Assembly (NCBI RefSeq): GCF_052324685.1
Contig: NC_135214.1
Coordinates: 26,638,624 to 26,702,623 of the forward strand
Direction of reading: 5' to 3'
DNA from: Brachyhypopomus gauderio
Taxonomy: Eukaryota > Chordata > Actinopteri > Gymnotiformes > Hypopomidae
Length of the DNA stretch: 64,000 nucleotides
This document shows positions 1 to 11,799 of this stretch, in pieces. Under the pieces are notes generated by a model. It searched no databases. It saw nothing but the letters and a program-made list of their open reading frames with translations, and was not told where the DNA came from. Every line of letters starts with the position of its first letter. Position 1 is the stretch's first letter. Both the position numbers and the translations under genes were made by a program.

Positions 1-401
1 CTAATAAACTGGCGCACATATTATTCATAAAAGGCTTCAAAACATGATTAAATAATCAGATGCCTGCCCTACCCTCCTATGAGCCATGTGCCCGTTTGTG
101 GAATTTAATCTATTTGGACTCAACGAGAGAAACAATGATTGTAACCAGTAAACAGAGTCATTGTAACCCTGTGAAAGCTCAACAAGAAGTAAATTCAAAA
201 CAGATGCCTCTGCACTTTTGCCAAATTAATGGGATAAAAGAGGGAAGGTTCAATCAACAAAAGGAGGGACCGGATGTGACATCAGAGCCACCAGTCTTTG
301 ATGAGTCACAGTGGTATTTGTCATCATGGGCATTGCCTAGCGACACTGCTTCCATTAGTGGGTATCTGCAAGATCGATCCCTCTTGCGCTCCTTCTCTCC
401 A

Positions 402-428
402 CCCCCCCCCCCCCCCCCCCCCCCCCCC
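402..428. repeat. poly-C tract (27 nt)
   Basis: Uninterrupted run of C on the plus strand (G on the transcribed strand), seen directly. Confidence 0.95.
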
Positions 429-874
429 TGACTCGGCCTCGCTCCATCTCACTACAAGCCCAATCAGCTAATGAAAACGGGAGGAGTACAGAGAGGAGGA
501 AGGTTTCAGGGCCAATCAATCAGAGTACCATGAAAAGGGGAGGGAGGGAGGGGAGAGTATGGCCGAACACGCACAGGGTCTTTCAGCTTTTCACATCACC
601 TACATGCATCCACACTGGAGCAACATCTCCAGCTGTTCAAGCGATGTGCAAATAATACAGCTAATGGTAATCTTGGTAAAGTAACTTCAATTAAAACTAG
701 TGATGCGTTTTCCCTCAGGGAGGGATATGTATATTTATGTGTGTGCGCATGCATGTGTGTGTGTGTCACAGATAAATAGACAGGTTCAGCAGTGCATATC
801 CTATGTTGTCAATCAGAGCAACGTTCTCTGCTACTCTATGGCTTAGTGATACTTAGAAAGGCAGCACTTCTGAC

Positions 875-876
<2 letters not shown>

Positions 877-961
<85 letters not shown>
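877..961. repeat. (CA)n microsatellite
   Basis: About 42 uninterrupted CA units. It causes spurious His-Thr and Cys-Val reading frames on both strands. Confidence 0.97.
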
Positions 962-963
<2 letters not shown>

Positions 964-1554
964 CCTCTGGGGGAGCTGAATGTCCAAACCTGTCAGAAAT
1001 GTGAAAAGGGCTTTCTACAGAATAACATTTCTTGTGCATTTGTGAGTGTGTGTCTTTGTGAGGCAGTGAGTACGGTTGCATCTTTGTATGTTCAGTTGGC
1101 CTTTGTTCCACAAACAAAAACAAGCTGCATAATAAATGTCAAGTCTCCAAAATAGAAATGTCATTAAAGCTGTCACTGTGAAATTAAAATCAAATGCATA
1201 ATATTTGTTTGTGTGCATGTGAGTGGGTGTGCACATGTGCACACTGACCTAACTGCTGACTTGGGTATAGAGCCATACAGTAGAGAGCTGAGGCCCCGGT
1301 ACAAGCCTTTAACTCCATGCCCCCGAACTGTCTGTGTCACACAGTCCGCTGCAGATAAAACATTAGAGCAAAATCAGTTATCAGCATCAACACAACCTGC
1401 AAAGTCATTTCTCATCACTCTGTTTGGATGGCACATTATTAATGCAAAGCAAACATGGATTGTAAGGTTTTTGGAAGGCAAATGGTAGTAGTCTGGTAAA
1501 CTCAACAGACGGCTTAATAAATGTTTCTCAGAGCTTTAGCCAAGAATGTAACAA

Positions 1555-1742
1555 TTGGAGGAGAGAATGAGGAGAAATGGGGAGAGAGATGGAGGGGAGA
1601 TGGGGTGGGGAGATATAGGGGAGAGATGGAGGAAGAGATGGGTTAGAAAGCAGAATGGGGAGAGAGATGGAGGAAGAGAGAGATGGAGGGGGAGAGAGAT
1701 TAAGGAGGGGAGAGATGGAGGGGGAGAGAGATGGAGGGGGGG
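1555..1742. repeat. polypurine minisatellite (GGAGAGAGATGG-like units)
   Basis: About 190 bases almost wholly of A and G on the plus strand, built from degenerate units around GAGAGATGGAGG. It lies in slc25a1 intron 2. Confidence 0.85.
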
Positions 1743-1841
1743 ACGTTAAGTTTGTTTACCTCATGCAAGAGTGGCAGAAGGCTAGAGCACGTTATGGGCG
1801 GGAGAGTTCTGCTAATTAACTCCGAAGAGGATCTCCTTCCA

Positions 1842-1846
1842 GTGTG

Positions 1847-1880
<34 letters not shown>
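1842..1880. repeat. (GT)n microsatellite downstream of slc25a1 exon 2
   Basis: (GT)n with one GC step near its left end. In the slc25a1 transcript it reads (CA)n, about 95-135 nt past the exon 2 donor. Confidence 0.9.
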
Positions 1881-1889
<9 letters not shown>

Positions 1890-1976
1890 AAGTATATGTG
1901 TACGTATATATAAGCATACATGTCTGTGTGTGTGTGTATGTGTGTTTTAGCTCATTCCCTGTGTGTACACACTCAC

Positions 1977-2084
1977 CAATGCCTCTATAGCGTGGTGGGT
2001 TGGCCTTCTCGTCTAACTGAAGCTGCGTCTTCACATACTCTGTTGGAAAGGTGATGCAGATCTCAATGCCCCCTGCAATTCCAC
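1977..2084 (-). CDS. slc25a1: slc25a1 coding exon 2
   Basis: Acceptor TTCTAG above 2084 and donor GTGAGT below 1977. It encodes the first transmembrane helix end and the [13 protein letters not shown] signature of carrier repeat 1. It is separated from exon 1 by an 8.7-kb intron rich in transposons. Confidence 0.95.
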
Positions 2085-2460
2085 CTAGAAGCAGAGAAAA
2101 TTATCCATCAGCCTTCCTGCTCACTTCAAGTGCCATTAGGCTTGTGGAGAAATCGAGAAATCCTTTAATCCTAGATTACATTAGCACATCTGACTATTAT
2201 TGCTGTCTTGATGCACAGCATGAATCATTAGCACACACACATACAGTAGTCCCAGAAGGAAATCCTAAACTCCCACATGTCTTATTTCATGGCGTCTCTA
2301 ACAGGTTGAGAGGAGTCACACAATGAAGCTCATAAGAGAGGGAAGCAAATCCTGTGGCACTCAACATAACAAAGAAAAAACCAACAAATCATTTAGGCAC
2401 TGCATAAATACATATAAGGGGAATAGGCTGGAACAATATTACTAAAACTCCACCTCCCCT

Positions 2461-2492
<32 letters not shown>

Positions 2493-2836
2493 CCTCCCAC
2501 ACTCAGATCCCCACACACACCCCCACATATACACCCAACATATTACGTGCCCTGAAGGCCCTGTCCATGGAACATAGAGAATGAAATGACTGAGAATGAA
2601 TGAAATGATGAGTGGTAGTGTAGTTAGAGCTTCACTTCACAGCTTTGGTCATGGGAAATGTGCCTCCATCTATCAAACTACTCAGAGTCCATTTCTCTTG
2701 CAATATCCATCAAGCCCTGGGCCTGGATTCATGGCCTATTGCTGTCTAACACAAGTTTACCTGTAAGTCTCAGAGCATTTTCTCTGGTAAACAAAAGGTT
2801 GACAAATAATAAATGGCCGTTGTAACACTGTGCGCG

Positions 2837-2916
<80 letters not shown>

Positions 2917-3230
2917 TCAATCCATCAGGGTGCATACTGCTGTACAGGAAATTACTTCTGGCCAATTTGACAAACGTCCATAAATCAGACCTAAAACATT
3001 TGCATTCCTGTGGGCATACAGCTGTATGATTGTGCAAATGTGGACAACAAAAAAAATCTGGAGCAGTGCAACACCTGATAGAATGTAATTTAATATGATT
3101 CATTAGCAAATTAAGACTTTTCCCATCAACTGGAAAATGCCATGTAGGCTACTACTGAAATACCAATATGCAGTACTTTTCTTTGTACCATACTACATAT
3201 ACACACAAATGATATAGCATTGGCAGAAGT

Positions 3231-3306
<76 letters not shown>

Positions 3307-6300
3307 GCATACACACAACAAAAAAAAGCTTCAAAAGCTTCATATACATTGGAAAAACAACCATCTGGGCTAAATCAGCACTGAATGGTGCTGTGTCAGA
3401 ATTTGATTCTGAAAAGATTCCAGTCACCTTTACTCACTAGAAGTGATTTTAAGACCTCAAGCAGTAGATAATAATTAGTTTCATACATCATAGTAAGGAA
3501 ACATTAAAGTTGAATGATTTGTTTATTTCTTTCCACACTTGTATCAATACCATGTCCACTTTCTCAAAACTTCAGACAGTATGTTTTTGAAACATGCACC
3601 TCAGCACTCAAAATGCACTTAAAACACCAAAACACTTCATATTTCGTTCAAATGTGACTCATTTTGCCATAACCAACACATGCCTATGCTTCCTCCAGCA
3701 AGTCTGCTTTATCACTCAATATTGGACTTCAAAATAGGGGTGCACGATATGGACTAGAATTGCGATGTGCGATAACGTTGTTGGATATCCCGATATCGAT
3801 GTGAACCACGATAAATTAAGATTAAAATACAGAAATGTAGTGTCTCTCTGAACAGCAGCACGTTAATTTGTTTTGTTTTTTACTGTGTAATGAATCCAGA
3901 ATAATTCCAAATATTTTGCAAATATTCAACAATAGATTCAATCTAGGTTTATACTTTCACGAGTGAGCGACTCCGCACACCTCGTTAAACTCCGCGAACG
4001 GCGGAAGCGTTTAATCTTGCCGTGTCACATTCTTTGCAGTGTTGTCCGAAACGATATGTAGGCCTAGTAGTATAAAAAAAAACACCCCTCAAATACAGGG
4101 GAATGAACTTTTACCTGACCAATTTTAATGTTGCTTTGTGTTTCAGGTTTGAAAAGTGCTGGAATTTAGGCTAAAGTATTTGAAAAGGCTTGAAATTGTA
4201 ACTACTTCGTTTCACAACAAATATCTGTCTGACTGAACAATTCTCTTATATTACGTTAACAAATACGAGCCTCTTGTAATTCCAGGACGAAACATGAGAG
4301 AACGTGAAGACGTTAAGATTGGGCGTTTTGAAAATAAATATCCATTAAATAATGTGATAAAAAAGCGAATTATTTCGAATCATTTAGAGTATATGTATAA
4401 ATATTTAATTCAATAACGTGCTGGGAATTATTGAAATGGACCATGAAAGTGACATACAAGTGCTTGAATTCCACCTTGTATAGGTGTATGAACCCTGCAA
4501 ACATGACTGTTCTCATTGCGCCGAGACGCGGCGCGCGCGAACTTTAAATAAATAATAACATTAAATAATGTGATAAAAAAGCGAATTATTTCGAATCATT
4601 TAGAGTATATGTATAAATATTTAATTCAATAACGTGCTGGGAATTATTGAAATGGACCTTGAAAGTGACGTACAAGTGCTTGAATTCCACCTTGTATAGG
4701 TGTATGAACCCTGCAAACATGACTGTTCTCATTGCGCCGAGACGCGGCGCGCGCGAACTTACAAAATTCGAGAGGTGCACGACCTCGTGAATCGACAGCG
4801 CGCGAGGCAATTGCACACGGGCGAAGCCACCGCGATTACGTTATTTTCGCCTCCCGGACCCTCGCGCCGCATCAAGTGTAAACCATAGTGATGTGTCGTT
4901 CGCGAACGATCCGGCTCTAAGAGCCGCAGGGTTGCCAGGTCTTACAAAAATATCCAGCCCAAAGTCAGTCTAAAACCCGCCCTTCAGAAGCTCAAACTAG
5001 CCCAAAGTTAGTATTTTGTTTATGAGGGATTTATTATCAGTATTGCGATTTATATTAAAGTCATTAATAATATTGTAACATTAGTGTTTATCAACTAAAT
5101 TTAGATTTCCAAAACAAGCCCAATTTGGCGTGAAAACCGCGAACCTGGCAACTCTGAAGAGCCGGCTCTTTGTAGTGAACAATTGGAACCGGCTCCACAA
5201 TGGGAGCCGTTTTAGGATCCTATTTGGGAGCCGCTTTTTCCTTCAGTATTGCGCTTGTGCTCTGCAAGTGCCACAGTTTTTTCCCCAACATCGTTTTTAT
5301 TTGTCCTTCGGTGCCTCGCTGTCTCTCCCTCTCCTTGCGCGTATTGATCTGCTTCTGCCAGTGGTAGAGAGCGGAGAGTTTATTTCCTCAGTCAGTCCTT
5401 GGCGCCGAAAATGACGCAATCGCGGTGGCTCCGCCCCTGCGTGAGGACCCCCGTGAGAAGCGAGGTCGTGCACCTCTTCAGCGCAATGAACAAAGTTATG
5501 TATGCCGGGTTCATACACCTTTACAAGGTGGAATTCAAGCACTTGTACGTCACTTTCAAGGTCCATTTTCAATATTTCCCAGCACCTTAAACTTAAGTTA
5601 AATATTTATACATATACTCGAAATTAATCGCTTTTTTATCACATCGATTCAGTCAGACAGCTATTTGTTGTGAAACAAAATACAGTTACATTTTCAAGCA
5701 TTTTCAAGTACTTTAGCCTACTTTAGCACTTTTCAAACCTGGAACACAATGCAACATCAGGTAAATTCCTTCCCCTGTTTTTGAGGGGTGTTTCTTTATA
5801 CTACCACATATCATTTCGGACAACACTGCAAAGAATGTCTCCACTGCCCGCATGTCATGCGTGTGCTCCACACATCTGACCAATCACATGCAGCTTAATA
5901 ACGTGGTGGGAAAACACTGAAAAAACATGTTATCTCCACTTTTTTTGTGGAAACAGGCAGACAATTGGCCAAGCTGTATTGTGTTCTTTTTGGTGCTATT
6001 TTGTGATAATTTAATAATTGGTTATAATAAAAGTTTTATTTATAAAGCATTGTTATGCCGCATTTTTACTCATCACAAGTGCTTAACAATGTCAATAATG
6101 AAACAAAATGTTATAAAATTAGGTTTAAGCTATTAATTAATTTAAAATGTAAAAAATATATATGGGGAGCCATTTGGGAGCCGAAAGAGCCGGCTCTCCA
6201 CAGTAAGAAGAGCCGTTAGAGCCGCATCTCAAAATAGAGCCGAAAATCCCATCACTAGTAAACCAGGCTTAAACCAAATCGCGTGTCTGATGAGCGTGTT

Positions 6301-9300
6301 CACCCCACTCCAGGGTTGCCAGGTCCTACAAAAGCTTTCCGCACAAAATCTGCGAGTGTAAGTTGTCGGCGGGGGGTGGGGGGGGGTGGGGGGGGGGGGG
6401 GGGTGGGGGTGTTGCGAGTGTGAACTGGAGACAAATTAAGTATTATATCGCGATCAATTCTTAGTGTTGACTTGTAACTTCCGCAGTAGCCCAACTCAAA
6501 AGTAGCCCAAAAAACCGCACCCCGCGGCCCCAGAATTTTTACCCGCGGCTGGATTTTCAAACAAGCCCAATTTGGCGTGAAAACCGAGAACCTGGCAACT
6601 CTGCCTCACTCTGCCTCTTGCCTACTTACGTCACGTGATCATAGTCTGCAGCGCGAATAGCTCCCTCTATTGCTGGACGAGGATAACGCAATTTGAGTTT
6701 GCTGTTATTCAAGGAGTTATCGTGGCTCTTTCGATGTGTTTATCGTGAAACTTCACATCGCGATAACGATAAAAATACGATTAATCGTGCAGCCCTACTT
6801 CAAAACACAAACAACTCCAAAATACATAATACATAACTATGGGGTTTCCCTTCCTGTATTTCTATATTCACAATGCCAGCTTAAAAAATGCATTTGATCT
6901 GTTGATTTGTCCATCACTACTGTAAATGTAACAGTCGTGACGTTTATAAACTGTAAATTAATTAATTGTTTACTGTGTTGGAAACCCAGAATAGCAGCAT
7001 TTACTGTATATGATAAAATAAACTGTACATGATAAAGAAACAAAATCACAAGAGCCATAGTATTCTTGAGGGTTTTACTACTTTTAGCCATTTGTTCTTA
7101 TAGTGCAATAGACCAAAGTTCAGAAAACATATACAACCAATAACAAACACTGTACTGCCAAACCGAATCAGTATCACTACATACAGTAGCATATTTATCT
7201 GCCTATACAGTAACATATTTATCTGCCTACCAGTATCAGAGGGCTATCATTAGCCCAGTCCATCCATCCTGTCCATTGCATTTGGCCACAGTTTTACATC
7301 ACCCTCACACTGAATATATGGTAACAGGGCACAAACAAAAACACCTTGTTAGCTGAAATGACATCCAGGTGTTTCAACAGTATATGTACTGCAGTTGCAC
7401 CTACAATTCCCTCTATACATGGACATTTCAATCAAAGTCTGATCCCTTCTGTATTGAGCATAAAGCTGCCAAATGAAATTAAGTTTCTGCTAAAATCAGA
7501 AGAATCATGTATATTTCAAGCAGTGATTCATTGCCTTTTGTATCAAAGCAAACAAAAATTGTAACAGCATATCAGACCTTGTAAGTCCCCCATGTTGAGA
7601 TACTGGGATAACGGACATACACCAGGATGACTAACATCCAAATAAACAATTAAAAAAATGTTGTTGATGTGATGTCAAAATAAGTTACTTATGTATGAAG
7701 GTCATTTGAATAGTAGTGGTAGATAAAGCCATACTTACACAACCATAAAAACCTAAATGAAACAAACTACCTTCTATTTTGGTTCTCTTTCAGTACATAA
7801 ATTGTATCGATCTTCACAACTCCCCTAGAATGCCAGCAAGAGCCAATGCTATAAAAAAGACGGCAGTAAAATACTGAGATGCATTAAATCTTATAGTCCT
7901 TATGACGAAAAGGACAAAAATAGGAATAATAAAGAAGACAGACAAATTAACTTGGAGTAGAGGGGTTCTTTACCGAGGGCTTTATCAAAGGGAAAGATAT
8001 GTGTGAGCAGGCTGCTTGGTGTCAGTGGAGCATCAGAAGACAGTCATGTGGGCAAAGGTGGAGATAACGGCACTATGAGGTTTTGACCAGAGCCTCTTAA
8101 GAGCCAAGACCTCAGCTGCCGAGGACAGACAAGCACTCACCAAGCTCATGTGCTGCCTCCCAGAGACCCAGAGGGAGACACAGCGAGACAGAAAGAGAGT
8201 GAAATACAGATGTGGTGACAGAGAGATGAAAAGGGTAACAGCATGTCTCCATGGTCTCCCCAAAAATGTCCATGCCTTGGCCAACAGACACAAAGTACAC
8301 CTAACAAGTACAACTAAACTACTGTCACAGTGAGCAAGCCTATCTATGGCAAAACAAAAATTTGTTTCCTTATACCCATAGCCCTTGTATAAACTACATC
8401 TCCCTTTAATTCCCTGTGTCATAGTTCTGCTGAGCATGCCACAGAGCTGGTTTCTCTAGTGGCCCACCAGGCAGGGCAGTACAGCTGGTTAGTTGGGTTC
8501 TAAAGAGAAAGAGAATGTCAACAGACAGATGAAGAACTACGGCATCACACACACACACACTCATTCACATCTTGGGTGGGTCACCATGCAGTAAAAAATC
8601 ATCTCTAGAGTCAAAGATGTCAGAGCCCATATTGAAGGACCAGTCACAGCATAAGATAACAGTGGAGGAATAATGTTTTACTGTGGAGACTGCATGGCAG
8701 GACCTGGGGCATCTCACTAGGTCAAGGCAAAGCAGTGATATTTCAGGACTGGCCTGTTATTTTTTTTAACAATGACAGTCTAGCAGGCACTTATCCAGCT
8801 CCCTAATCTCTTCCACTCGTGTGACCAAATAGACCTGGGATGCTTTAATGTGTGCAGTACTTCCAGGTCACTGATGACCTGGGGAACATTTGGGACAGAG
8901 ATGCTCCAAACTCCACTGTGTGCTAGACAGGCAGATGTAAAGCACACTAGAAGGGTTACCCAGCGACACCAAATCAGCTTCATTGAGAGCCTAAAGCTCA
9001 TGGGAAAATACTCCAGTTACATTTTGTAAACAATGAACTTTCCACTGTGTGTAAGTGTAACCACTTGAATAGAGGTCAAGGCCTGAAAGATCTATCCTAC
9101 CAAGGAATAGGCCTACACAGTTCTCTGTTATTATCCTCTGAAGGTTGTGCTGTAGCATTATTTCATAATTGTACTTAACTAAGCACCCCACCCAACCCCA
9201 CCATAACTGCAAACTATTAATATAGCCCCTAGTCCCAGAGTACAGTGTGGAAAAAGAGCAAATAAAGGAATCTGGTCTGCTAGGCCATGTATGTAGTGTC

Positions 9301-10863
9301 TCTGGTGAAAGCAAGTGTGGTTCTTCCTACACCCATAGTGCAGTCTCCATGTAGCAAAAAATACTTCTGCATTTGCATATCATGTAATTATAGAAGGGTG
9401 GAGAAGGGTGAATAAGAAGAGTTGTCGGGGGAAAAAACGGACATTAAAAACCTGTCATTTCAGTTGACCAGTTTTAGAGTGCAGCTAACTGCTTGGAACC
9501 TTTTTACTACTTTATAAGGGGTGTGGTGGAAGAGAGAGAAGGGAGCAGAAAGGTAGAGAAAGATAGAGAGAAGAGAGTAAAGTATTGATTAATCATTTAT
9601 GACCATATGGGAATTTGTGGAGATTTTTTTGCTTTTGATCTGTTGGAAGTAATTTGGAAGTTGTGCAATTGATTAAAATATGAAAGCTTAATCATGAAAA
9701 GGTTAATATGAAAGCTTAAAAACATGACAGCTTAATCAGTCTGGAAGTGATCACTATTAATATAACTCTTAGCAGTCTGATTCTTTATGTTCATCCAGCA
9801 AGACTGTGCCATTAATAAGGTCAGAGATGAATAAGAACACCATTGTACTTTTTAATGATGTGTTATGTGCTGACTTTGAGGATGAGATTACAAGATAAGA
9901 ATATGAAGGGTTCTTGGGGAGAATGTCCTCTCTCTGGAAATAGAAACTGACTAAACACTACTCCTTACTAAGGCAGAATAAACGAGCACATTCTTCTTTA
10001 CAGGGCTGTGTGTGAAATGCAGCAAAATAACTAATCATTACAGCATCTTGCAGAGGGTTAAAATAAATCAACACTGATGCTGTGAGTTTGTGTATTGAGA
10101 TTTTTTCAGACAACAAAACAAAAACATCCTTGATTGGGCTGTGATAAAGCATGACTGTGCTCTTCTGTGAAGAACACAGGTAATACACGACATTTTATTT
10201 TGCACCGACAGGCATACTAATTCAAACACCGCAGGTTGTCCTTCGTCCTCCCAAGGTTTCTCCCTTAATTCCGCCCAGGGACTTTTTCCCTTGCCAGGGT
10301 TGTCCCCGGCTTCCTCATTAGGGATCTGGACACATCATCTGTAAAGCTGCTTTGTGACAATGCGTGTTTAACCTGAATTTGATTTTAAATTTATATACCC
10401 TTTTTGGCCGCAACACTAGTGTGTGGATCCCGTGCTGTCAATGCAAAAATAGTAAATACAAGTCTACAGAGTGTTCACTGCTGAAAGGTTCTCGTTAAGT
10501 TTTTTGAAAGCGTTCATTCATCTGTAGCACTCACTCGGCACGCCTCTGCCCACATAACTAAACGGGAAACAGAAAGTAACCTCACTTCACCGAGCTTCCC
10601 CCTGATTTCGGAGCAACTCGTGCAAGTTTCGATACAAGTATCCTAACATTTAAGTTGAAAAATAAAATGTCGCTCTAAACTGAAGTAACTTTGGGAAAGC
10701 AGGCTTACATACTTCATAAATATATTAAACTATCCAGAAAGTAAAACTTACCTGCCAGTATCGCTTTGCCAGGATGCGTGAGTTTGGCTTTTTCACCGGG
10801 TGCTGCCGCCGCTAAGCAGCGGGGTCTCTGAAACGGACCGATGTATGTGGGCTGCTCAGACAT
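1977..10863 (-). CDS. slc25a1: slc25a1, mitochondrial citrate/malate carrier (5' part, two coding exons)
   Basis: Inner-membrane carrier that exports mitochondrial citrate in exchange for malate, feeding cytosolic acetyl-CoA for lipid synthesis (known for the family). Exon 1 (10752-10863) encodes 37 residues from [11 protein letters not shown] to [12 protein letters not shown] plus one base. Exon 2 (1977-2084) continues [21 protein letters not shown] and ends YRGIG. The exon 2 piece contains the start of the first carrier repeat, including the PTEYVK form of the family Px[DE]xx[KR] signature. Both borders are GT-AG and the phase (1) matches. The remaining exons were looked for in 1-1976 and not found, so the gene is cut by the window edge. 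It lies just 3' of a clathrin heavy chain gene on the same strand, as in human 22q11. Paralogue (a or b) cannot be assigned. Confidence 0.95.
2822..2912. repeat. (GC)7-(AC)n compound microsatellite
   Basis: Starts with alternating G/C at 2832-2844 and runs into about 34 AC units, all alternating purine-pyrimidine. Confidence 0.93.
3233..3306. repeat. (CA)n-(TA)n compound microsatellite
   Basis: About 23 CA units followed directly by about 13 TA units in slc25a1 intron 1. Confidence 0.93.
4344..4760. repeat. Direct tandem duplication, about 217-bp period
   Basis: About 195 bases beginning TTAAATAATGTGATAAAAAA at 4344 recur almost identically from 4561. Both copies end in GCCGAGACGCGGCGCGCGCG. 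Few differences separate them, so the duplication looks recent relative to the element. Confidence 0.85.
4886..6257. mobile_element. Nested hAT element with GAGCCG-rich ends
   Basis: TIRs TAGTGATG at the left and CATCACTA at the right, with repeated GAGCCGGCTCT-type subterminal motifs. Perfect 8-bp TSD GTAAACCA (4878-4885 and 6258-6265). It inserted in the outer hAT unit and is itself interrupted at 4927-5156. Confidence 0.88.
4927..5156. mobile_element. hAT-type MITE, 14-bp TIR family, copy 1
   Basis: Ends CAGGGTTGCCAGGT and ACCTGGCAACTCTG. Perfect 8-bp TSD AAGAGCCG (4919-4926 and 5157-5164), about 230 bp, non-coding. Internal motifs are shared with copies at 6311 and 41803. Confidence 0.9.
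6311..6603. mobile_element. hAT-type MITE, 14-bp TIR family, copy 2
   Basis: Same ends as copy 1. TSD CCCCACTC/CCTCACTC has one mismatch. It carries a G-rich stretch at 6369-6412. Confidence 0.85.
6369..6412. repeat. poly-G tract
   Basis: About 44 bases, nearly all G with a few T, on the plus strand inside MITE copy 2. G-quadruplex potential on that strand. Confidence 0.9.
6806..10195. other. slc25a1 intron 1, right part
   Basis: No exon, RNA gene or clearly bounded element recognised in this 3.4 kb. The sequence is AT-rich with short degenerate reading frames only. Confidence 0.5.
10200..10378 (+). mobile_element. SINE-like or LINE-tail interspersed repeat (candidate)
   Basis: Contains TTCTCCCTTAATTCCGCCCA and AAGCTGCTTTGTGACAATG, phrases that recur as an interspersed repeat in ostariophysan fish (from memory). 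Boundaries and class are uncertain. Confidence 0.45.
10752..10863 (-). CDS. slc25a1: slc25a1 coding exon 1
   Basis: Start codon at 10863-10861 and donor GTAAGT just below 10752. The Ala/Pro-rich N-terminus followed by [12 protein letters not shown] matches the mammalian carrier, and no other ATG upstream is in frame within the exon. Confidence 0.95.
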
Positions 10864-11210
10864 TTTCTGACAAACACTGAACAGACTAAACTGTTAAGTT
10901 GGTTGTTTCAAAGGCCCTTTCAAAGTAGCTACTTTGTTAAACAACAAGAGAGCGACGCCCGTAATGTCGCCGCTCTGTCTATGAATGAAGTCTTAGTCCA
11001 GCCTTTAAACCACACAGCGGATGATGGGACCGTTGACAGGCGAGGCTGGCCCAGCCTATCTGAGGAGAACACGGGCCACTCTCGGTTCCTCCCGTGTTGT
11101 CCCCTTACACACACAGGGCGGGGCGCTTTCTTTCTCCGTTTCTTTTCTGTCTACACCGAAGTCGGCGTCACATCCTTGTTATGGGGAAACTCGTTTTAAG
11201 GTGGAACGTC
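10864..11210 (-). promoter_or_regulatory. slc25a1: slc25a1 5' UTR / promoter region (candidate)
   Basis: The 350 bases upstream of the slc25a1 ATG are richer in CpG than the surrounding introns, with GC-rich stretches near 10950 and 11110. No TATA box is obvious. Assigned by position and composition only; the transcription start is not visible. Confidence 0.45.
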
Positions 11211-11799
11211 GAGACTTAAGTCACTTTATGAATTCACGAAACTGCTTTGGGTTTGCGTTTGGTTTCATTACATTGAACAATTTACTATTTTTTAAATAAT
11301 CAGGTAAGGAGCATACACCACTACACGCTTAACCTTAATCAAAAGACTTTAATGGCCATTACTTTCTTAAATGTGTGTGAAAAAAATAATGATAGGTTTA
11401 AATTATTTTTGTTTTAGCCATCAAAATATATCGATGGGCATCGTTAGGCCTGTAAGTGGTGCAATACCAACAGGAAACAGGAAGCAGCGCCTTTTAAATG
11501 CCCCAAGATCGTATGCACATCTGGAAGGTCAAGTTATCCGTACATTTTATAACATTACATGCAATATCTCTAATTATCATATTATTACTCTTTTAGCAAT
11601 TGGAAATATGTATTGGTAGTATAAAAAAACGGATAAAAAACGAAATAAAATGTGAGTACAGATCAAGCCTTATGTAGGTAGGTGAAAATGGCATATCTGG
11701 ATTTTTACGTTTCACAGGCTTACCATAACAAAAAGCTGTTTAGGTTTTGAGATTAAAAAAAAGAACTCGAACACAATGTTTTAATTAGTATGTGTAAAC

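Larger units (their letters stand above)
1..1976. other. slc25a1 intron 2 (partial)
   Basis: No coding exon recognised. It holds a C homopolymer (402-428), a (CA)n block (877-961), a purine-rich GGAGAGAGATGG minisatellite (1555-1742) and a (GT)n block (1842-1880). Confidence 0.6.
4028..5840. repeat. Long inverted repeat (fold-back arms 4028-4870 and about 5395-5840)
   Basis: The right arm is the reverse complement of the left: CATTCTTTGCAGTGTTGTCC at 4028 pairs with the complement ending near 5840, and the GGTGTATGAACCC and GAGGTGCACGACCTC segments also pair. The left arm is longer because of the tandem duplication. The arms lie in different nested elements. Confidence 0.8.
3735..6797. mobile_element. 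Composite non-autonomous hAT element (outer unit) in slc25a1 intron 1
   Basis: Ends read TAGGGGTGCACGATATGG at the left and, reverse complemented, TAGGGCTGCACGATTAATCG at the right. They are flanked by a perfect 8-bp duplication CTTCAAAA (3727-3734 and 6798-6805). Eight-bp TSDs and these ends fit hAT. No intact transposase is seen. It contains a second hAT element (4886-6257), two copies of a 14-bp-TIR MITE (4927-5156, 6311-6603), a tandem duplication in its left part and a long inverted repeat. It shares sequence near its left end (about 3950-4020) with the element at 41323-42246. Confidence 0.88.

Noticed and set aside
60..431. 123-residue frame at the left edge ending in polyproline
   Set aside because: Ends in the poly-C tract, has no recognisable domain or splice context, and lies in slc25a1 intron 2.
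792..1123. Open frames rich in His-Thr or Cys-Val across (CA)n blocks (also at 2729-3109, 21232-21645 outer part, 37434-37767)
   Set aside because: They arise from dinucleotide repeats, which are open in several frames. Real coding was accepted only where homology and splice sites agreed.
8033..8437. 134-residue minus-strand frame in slc25a1 intron 1
   Set aside because: No recognisable domain, low-complexity leucine-serine composition, no splice or family support.
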